Source: Tetrapyrgos nigripes (Eukaryota; Basidiomycota; Agaricomycetes; Agaricales; Campanellaceae). Taken from it: a stretch of 64,000 nt of DNA. The position numbers were made by a program, and so were the translations under genes. How positions within the stretch are numbered: the first letter of the stretch is position 1; each line of letters begins with the position of its first letter. The stretch spans positions 620,001 to 684,000 of the forward strand of contig JAACJM010000020.1 in assembly GCA_013368315.1 (NCBI GenBank). Reading direction: 5' to 3'. Under the pieces are notes generated by a model that was not told the DNA's origin, made no database searches, and saw only the letters and a list, made by a program, of their open reading frames with translations. Below are positions 58,467 to 64,000 of the stretch, one piece after another.

Positions 58467-59267
58467 ATGAACGCGGTAAGATTTCTCTCTATGCTTTCAT
58501 TCGGTGCCATGATTAATTAACCGCTCCCTAGTAAGCCCTCCACTATAACCATCCAAGAAGAACAACCTGATAACCCCATTGCTCGGAACGCTCTAGAAAG
58601 GGCGTTACTCAAGCTGCCCGCTGGCACTGTCGTCAGCTCGACCTTCTTTCCCTCAGACGAGGAGATGAACGAGGTACCTGCGTATGAGCTATGCGGTAGA
58701 AGATCTGCCGCGACTACGCCAGCATTATCACGATAGGTGTAACGAGACTTTCGGGCACCTCCGATAATCCGGAGGAAACCAACCTCATTGTGGTAGGGGT
58801 ACGTTTTTCGTATGCTGTCTAGTATCTGCCGCTCTCTTAGTCTTACACTATTGATTTAGCTCAAGCCCACCAAAGGTGACAAGACACCCATCTGGACTAT
58901 TCCCATTCCACACACTGTTCCTGCGCAGTTCATACGCCTTTGGGACGGTGGCATGAGGAATTACGGCCTTTTCTGCCTTGATTTTGTTGACAGTGACGAT
59001 GTCCTGGTGAGTCTCCCCGAGGGCTGCAAACTCATTCCAGACGGTTGGCCACAGGAGAGTGCCCTAAGATCATGGGAAGAAGGCTACTCGCGCGGACACC
59101 CAGAAAATCCGGTAGTTCCCGGTACAGAGTGGTTCGGTATTCCTTCCGACGTGAGCTGTCGTCTTGTTCGTGATGGGCTTGAAGATCTTTGGTTTCACAC
59201 ACCCCATATTCCGAACCATCAGCATCATCAAGCCGTCCGCATGACGATGCGTAGACCTAGTGGCTGA
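58467..59267 (+). CDS. Unknown protein, small spliced gene
   Basis: I do not recognise a family. The likely first exon MNA joins to PSTITIQEEQPDNPIARNAL and LPAGTVVSSTFFPSDEEMNE; a later exon reads GVTRLSGTSDNPEETNLIVV, and the last IPIPHTVPAQFIRLWDGGMR, NYGLFCLDFVDSDDVLVSLP, EGCKLIPDGWPQESALRSWE, TEWFGIPSDVSCRLVRDGLE and the end RMTMRRPSG. Composition and codon use are those of a real gene. The junctions of the first two introns are not fixed. There are no TM segments or signal peptide. About 200 residues. Confidence 0.5.
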
Positions 59268-61027
59268 AACGCTCCTTTTGCAATACAACTACTTATATAT
59301 TACTTGCTTTGCCCTCCGAAGTTCTCCATGTGTAGTTTCGTTATCGTTGAACTCAATCCACTCCAGGACCGACACTTGCTGGTACATTGATTATCGGATA
59401 TCCTGTCGTCTCGTAAACGTTCAAGCCTTCCAGCAGGAATCCAGTCAGTGGCAGTCATCAAGCTTGGCTCAGTCAATGAAACGCCTCCGCAGGCGCATGC
59501 GTCTGCATCTCAACCTGTATGATAGGTCGACGATTCTGGTCCTACTTCTCATTCAAGCACCGTCAGCATTCACCCAGCAAATCGTCACTCAATACCGTGC
59601 CTTCAGGCTCTTCAAACCGCCGAAACCAATGCAACTCCACTCGTTCTCGAGGTAATGAGTATCGGGGACAAGTGGAATGACTTTCTGGGATCGATGTCCC
59701 TAAAACACAACTTGAGAAAACTGAAGACGTCAATTGGCGAGATTTCGATAGTCAGATGTTCAGCCATATCCCAACCTCTGAGCAGAACTTGGGTAACTCA
59801 CTGAGTTAGGATTCAGAAATTTGTCATATAAACCCTGCAAGGGAGAAGATAGCCATAGTAGTAAAATTGTTTGCTACACCTCCCAGAACATGGATGAAAT
59901 TTGCATCATCCCTCGAAACCACCGAGAGCCCGTTCAGACCCATCAATCGGCCGAGTGTTTGCACACTGCAGAAGATGGCCCGGTCGGAAATTATCGACCA
60001 ACTCACCCCGAAGCCAACGACTGACGGCGAAATTTGAGAAAACACAGTTCTCTAATGAAAATATTAATGAAGGCTCTAGACAAGCGGAGGCCTACATCAC
60101 TAGATGTAGGTGAACTGTTGAAGACGATGAGGAAACGCGTCTGTACTGACACTGACAGTGACGTTGCTTCAAATTTCACACAGTACATGACTTCGAATTC
60201 TTCCTCTGAACGCTCATCATCGATCAACCACGCCAGTGCAGCGTCAAAAACGTCCGATAACTACTCTTGTGCTGGCACAGGTCTCGGGAATGCTCGGGAA
60301 TATTCCTTCCATTAATAGGGTATGTTTATTGATTTCCGTCGATTTCCTATTGCCGAAGTGCGAATAGGAGGAGGCCTACTACTTACAGTGAATTTCTCGG
60401 TAAACCGCCGCCTGTAATACGTCTACACCAACCATGTACGCGGCTCTTGTACACTAGTTGGACCAAGTCCCAGCCAAGTCAGCCATTCGCCTCACGCCTC
60501 AGAAAGCCCATATTGCCTCGGCTCCTTATTCCAAAATTACGTCGCCGTCGCTTGGTCGGACGACCCTATCATAATTGTCTTATTCTCGTGTAAACGGTTG
60601 ACTGATCTCAAGGGGCCTCTTTTGACTCAACGATCACTGTGATCTAGTCGGGCAAAGTTGTCTATCGGCGGAACACATGTCAAAATCAGTGCACTCTTCA
60701 TTGCTTGCATCTTGCCTTTCCGAGTTCCAATTTCATGACAGTCAACATTCTCGGTGGTCACGCGTTTTCTCTGCTTCTCAAAGCTCACATTCTGCTTTAA
60801 TCATCAATGCTTAGAGATTCTGAAAGCGTCTATGCGATGACGTGTCTCTAGAATGACTTCAACTCTATGGAATGCTGAGAAGGGCTATAGCCCCTACCAT
60901 CCGGCAATGACGATGGAACAGGGAGGCCCCTACGATCCGCCCACCTTCTTCCGTCAGGGAGCTTCAGGCCTATAAAATCCGAGCGCTTCTACAGGTTAAT
61001 TTCAGCACCAGCGTCCTGATTTACAAG
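59268..61027. other. Long intergenic region, possibly decayed coding DNA
   Basis: No intact gene is supported. Frames at 59525-59807 (SIGDKWNDFLGSMSLKHNLR) and 60034-60315 (LDVGELLKTMRKRVCTDTDS) have plausible protein-like composition but no ATG-to-stop structure or family. The last 100 bases are the lectin promoter. Confidence 0.35.
60971..60977 (+). promoter_or_regulatory. TATA box of the lectin gene
   Basis: TATAAAA lies 57 bases before the lectin ATG at 61028, a spacing that fits a short leader and a strongly expressed secreted protein. Confidence 0.6.
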
Positions 61028-62386
61028 ATGATGAGTTTCACTGTCATTCTCGCCGCTCTCGCCCTCGTCGCACGCTCTCAGACTATTGGGTTAGTCATTT
61101 TGTTCAATTTACAATTTACACCGTGACTGACTTTCCTGTAGCAGTGACGGTCAAATCAGATTGGGTTCTACTGGTAAGTTATTAATAAGTATGCTCGAAT
61201 GCACAACGTTCCTGACTTCTCTTTCTGCAAAGGCAAATGTCTGAAGCCCACGTCCAACTCGGACAGTGCTGCTGTCGTCATCGGGGATTGTAACGGAGAC
61301 GCCCAATGGACGTACACGAACGGAAACATCAGGATTTACGGCGACAAGTGTCTTGATGTCACGAATGGCAACGACTATAACGGTGCCAGGGCGCAAATCT
61401 ACACCTGCTACTCGGGCAACACCAATCAGCTCTGGCAGTATCAGGATAACCATATTGCTTGGTCTGGTCATGGAAGATGCCTGGACAATACCAACGGCAA
61501 TCTTCAGAATGGCAATGCTGTATGTTTTTTTTGCTCTTAATTATGCACACCGAGTCTGACAGCCAGCTAGGTTCAACTGTGGTCTTGCATCTCTTATAAC
61601 GCCAATCAGCAGTGGTTCTGGTCAGCTCCCTCTACAGGATGTCCTGCACCTGCCGTCGCACCTGCCCCCATTGTGACGGTCACGGTTCCTGCACCCGCTA
61701 CCAGTTCCATTAGTTCAACTACTTCTACTGCTGTTCCTACCGTCACGACCATCGTCACTCGGGCACTATCAACGGTCACTGTCACTGTTACTAGTGCACA
61801 ACTTACGGTCACTGTTCCCCCTGTCACTACTACGACGAATGCGAACTCTACCACTACCACTGGTGCGACGACCACTACTGCTAACTCCACCACCACCACC
61901 GGTGCGACGACTATTACTGCTAACTCCACTACCACCACTGGCAGCACCACCACAGCAACCACCTGCAGAAGTCTTGTCACTACCATTCCAGCAGTCACCA
62001 GGACAGTCTCTGCAGTTACCACCACCGTCCCAGCAGCCACAACCATCGTCGCAGCAGTTACTTCCACGATTCCAGCCACCACCTCTGTTGGTGGAGGTGG
62101 CACTTCTATCATTGGACCAGTCACTTCCATCGTCCCCGCAACGACAGTCACCTCCACGATCACGACTTTGGTTGGCCTCTCTACTTCTGTCTCAGTAGCC
62201 ACGACTACTATCCCAGCAGTGACATCTGTCATCTCGGCAGTTACTTCTTCTGCCCCTGTAACCAGTACTGTTATCCCAGCTGTTACGACGGTGATCTCAG
62301 CAGTTACCTCCACTATTCCTCCTGGTACCACTGTTATTCCTGCAGTTACCACTGTTATCCCAGCAGTTACCACTACTGTTTGTTAA
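61028..62386 (+). CDS. Secreted ricin-B-type lectin with a Thr/Val repeat tail
   Basis: A beta-trefoil carbohydrate-binding protein, probably secreted or anchored to the cell wall. MMSFTVILAALALVARSQTI is a clean signal peptide. The trefoil (about residues 25-160) has QxW-type repeats: CLKPTSNSDSAAVVIGDCNG, DAQWTYTNGNIRI, KCLDVTNGNDYNGARAQIYT, NQLWQYQDNHIAW, CLDNTNGNLQNGNAVQLWSC, NQQWFWSAPS. After PAVAPAPIVTVTVPAPATSS comes a 210-residue tail of Thr/Val/Ser repeats (TTIPAVT, AVTTTVPAATT, STTTTGATT), likely O-glycosylated, ending AVTTTVC and stop. Four exons. A relic of this tail lies at 30032-30117. The long minus-strand frame here (61606-62373) is a mirror of the repeats. Confidence 0.9.
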
Positions 62387-63300
62387 GGGATTGCGAAAAA
62401 GATATACGTTGCACATGAACTCTCACGGACCTTTGTTTATGGACAATCTACGCTGACTTTTTACTCTGTACTACTCACTTATCTGTATACGCTTTGTACT
62501 CTGCACGAACAATGTTGTATTTTGTGTTCCCCATCGTCGGCGTCCAGTTTCTATGTTTCGTCTGCGTCAACTTATCGAGGTCTTGCCAACTCAAGATCTG
62601 ATGTTGGCAACCCAATTTTTGAAGGAAGGCGAAGGAAAGGGAGCAAGAGGGAAGAAGATGAAAGAGTATACTAAGGCCTCGGATACCTCAACCTCTTATG
62701 GGGAATCGTTCTTCCCGGGTGGATTTCTGCAATGTTGAAGTCGAAGACGTTGATGGTGTCGCAGGCTAGGGCTGCTTCTGGGTAGTACTAAAGTCAATGG
62801 TTAAGAGTATAAAGTGACGAGCAGCGACTCAGAGCTCAGAGGTTGACGTTTTAGCATCGCAGCACTACACTCTCTTTGGTTCTGTATTATTTCTTTGTTC
62901 TACCCGGCTATATGTATGCATCTTCCTCTAAGCTTCACTTTCTCCAAGTTTTTCTTTTCTACTTTCTCCGTTTCCCGGTTCTGTGACTTCTGTCCTCAGC
63001 ATCTGCGTTTATACTTGGTGGTTCAGTCTGTAAGTAGTAAGGACCTGGAACCTCACTGGTTCCGGTCTCGTATCTAGAATGTGGTGTATTCCTTAGAGGT
63101 ACTTCATACTAGCTGATGGTGGAAAATATATTTGTCTACCCTCTACTTGCGCACCTTCTCGCATAGCTGGACATCATCACATTCGACTTGCGGCGGGGGT
63201 GCTATAGCATCCACCACTACCTGCCTCCAAAACCCGCAAGGTCAGGAAACACCACTTGAATACAGTGAGAGTCCCAAAAATGTAGCAACAAAAAGTTTGG
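62387..63300. other. Intergenic between convergent genes
   Basis: No gene is recognised; short frames only. Confidence 0.45.
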
Positions 63301-64000
63301 CTAGATGCGCTTAACAGACCACACAAGTATCCAGGTCTCCTTCAGTGCAACCTGTATGACAACCGCCTGCACATCCACTGCATCAGAAGGGAAAACTCCT
63401 ACCTCCCCCTCACCACCTATCCATAGCCTTTTCCAACTATCTGCCGAATGACAGAATATTTGCTCACTTCTAGTATTAAATATCTCCCCCGGCTGAGGAA
63501 GGCCTCGATGAACGCCAAATATCACTGAGCCAGGGACTGGGGATAATAACGACGCAAGTTTCCGTGCGAGTCTTCTCTGTGATTCTTTCAAGAATAAGTG
63601 GAACAACGCCGAAGCGTGAATAACGGAAACGTGTCCTTGAAGTGAAGCAAGCGATTTTGAAGATGCCAGGGACTGACGGGAAGGCTTTGAAGTAGTCGGC
63701 ATATCGAGGAAAGGGTCACGATTCGGGATAAAATCATCGTCGAGGGCATCCCCTGGTATGAAAGGCACTGGGAAGGTCTCGGGCGTAGATTTGAACAGTT
63801 CGTGGCCTAGATCCCAGAACTCTGGTCATGAAGCTTGCATGAGCATGATCATGATAAGGCCACTCTAACTGGGGATTGAAAAAAACGCACCTGGATGAAG
63901 GTCGGAGCCGACCATATTCTGGATAGGATATTCATCTGCGATAGTCTTACGGATGTCATGTCCAACTTGAGGAATCCCTACTGGTTAGTCCACATAACGA
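63301..64000 (-). CDS. Class I SAM-dependent methyltransferase-like protein, C-terminal part
   Basis: The gene runs off the right edge, so only its C-terminal exons are present. Towards the 5' side it reads IADEYPIQNMVGSDLHP, an intron (about 63805-63890), EFWDLGHELFKSTPETFPVP, FIPGDALDDDFIPNRDPFLD, LQGHVSVIHASALFHLFLKE, LARKLASLLSPVPGSVIFGV, QIFCHSADSWKRLWIGGEGE and VQAVVIQVALKETWILVWSV, with stop 63301-63303. VxGxDLxP, VPFxxGDAxD, the SxIFGxHxG and the FCHSxxSWxxLW motifs mark a methyltransferase family common in Agaricomycetes. The SAM-binding glycine loop must lie beyond 64000 or be degenerate. A dead fragment of the same family lies at 47539-47815. Confidence 0.75.

Noticed and set aside
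59268..60600. A complete gene in 59.3-60.6 kb
   Set aside because: Protein-like frames occur but lack a start, consistent splicing or any recognised family.
61606..62373. A 255-codon minus-strand frame opposite the lectin
   Set aside because: It mirrors the Thr/Val repeats (reads Val/Thr/Ile/Glu repeats), has no domain and lies opposite a well supported gene.
1..64000. CRISPR arrays, tRNA or rRNA genes, intact transposons
   Set aside because: I saw no regularly spaced repeats, cloverleaf motifs, long inverted or terminal repeats with a transposase, or reverse transcriptase motifs.

Overview
The window is nuclear DNA from a mushroom-forming basidiomycete (Agaricomycetes). The evidence is many short introns of about 45-70 nt with GTRNGT...YAG borders, a spermidine synthase-saccharopine dehydrogenase fusion gene (a basidiomycete hallmark), a STE3-type pheromone receptor, and basidiomycete-style gene families: nitronate monooxygenases, AsaB/CmcJ-like oxidoreductase, F-box/LRR expansions and PQ-loop proteins. 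No tRNA, rRNA, CRISPR array or intact transposon was seen. Gene density is about one gene per 2 kb on both strands. Most genes are spliced, so the coordinates below span first to last coding base, including introns.

Left part (1-24 kb) is mostly conserved housekeeping: a terpene-synthase-like protein, DNA polymerase eta, a Git3/cAMP-receptor-like GPCR, a very long FG nucleoporin (Nup159/Nup214 type), an ANY1/SLC66A2-like PQ-loop protein, pICln, an SH3 protein, a MARVEL-domain membrane protein, and the polyamine/lysine fusion enzyme. From 24 to 28 kb lie two disabled F-box genes in tandem; an apparently intact paralog sits at 56.5-58.2 kb. From 28 to 40 kb come a nitronate monooxygenase, SDE2 and KIN17 (divergent pair, both linked to splicing/genome maintenance), an SDR-like membrane protein, a STE3 receptor with a long tail, and RAS1.

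From 40 to 64 kb are CIA30 (complex I assembly), a decayed RING gene, a second SH3 paralog, mitochondrial enoyl reductase ETR1, a second nitronate monooxygenase, an unknown helical protein, a polyproline/coiled-coil protein with a WH2-like motif, a NUDIX CoA-diphosphatase, an AsaB-like oxidoreductase, the intact F-box gene, an unknown gene, a secreted ricin-B-type lectin with a Thr/Val repeat tail, and the C-terminal part of a methyltransferase running off the right edge.

The most striking pattern is internal duplication followed by decay. Nitronate monooxygenase, SH3, F-box, lectin and methyltransferase sequences each occur more than once. Relics of the lectin tail and the methyltransferase tail each lie next to a different nitronate monooxygenase copy, while the full lectin and methyltransferase lie next to each other at the right end. 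Three introns appear to use GC-AG borders. I do not see a clearly new multi-gene system; the best leads are the rearranged duplicate block, the F-box decay, the lectin repeat tail and the unlinked STE3 receptor.
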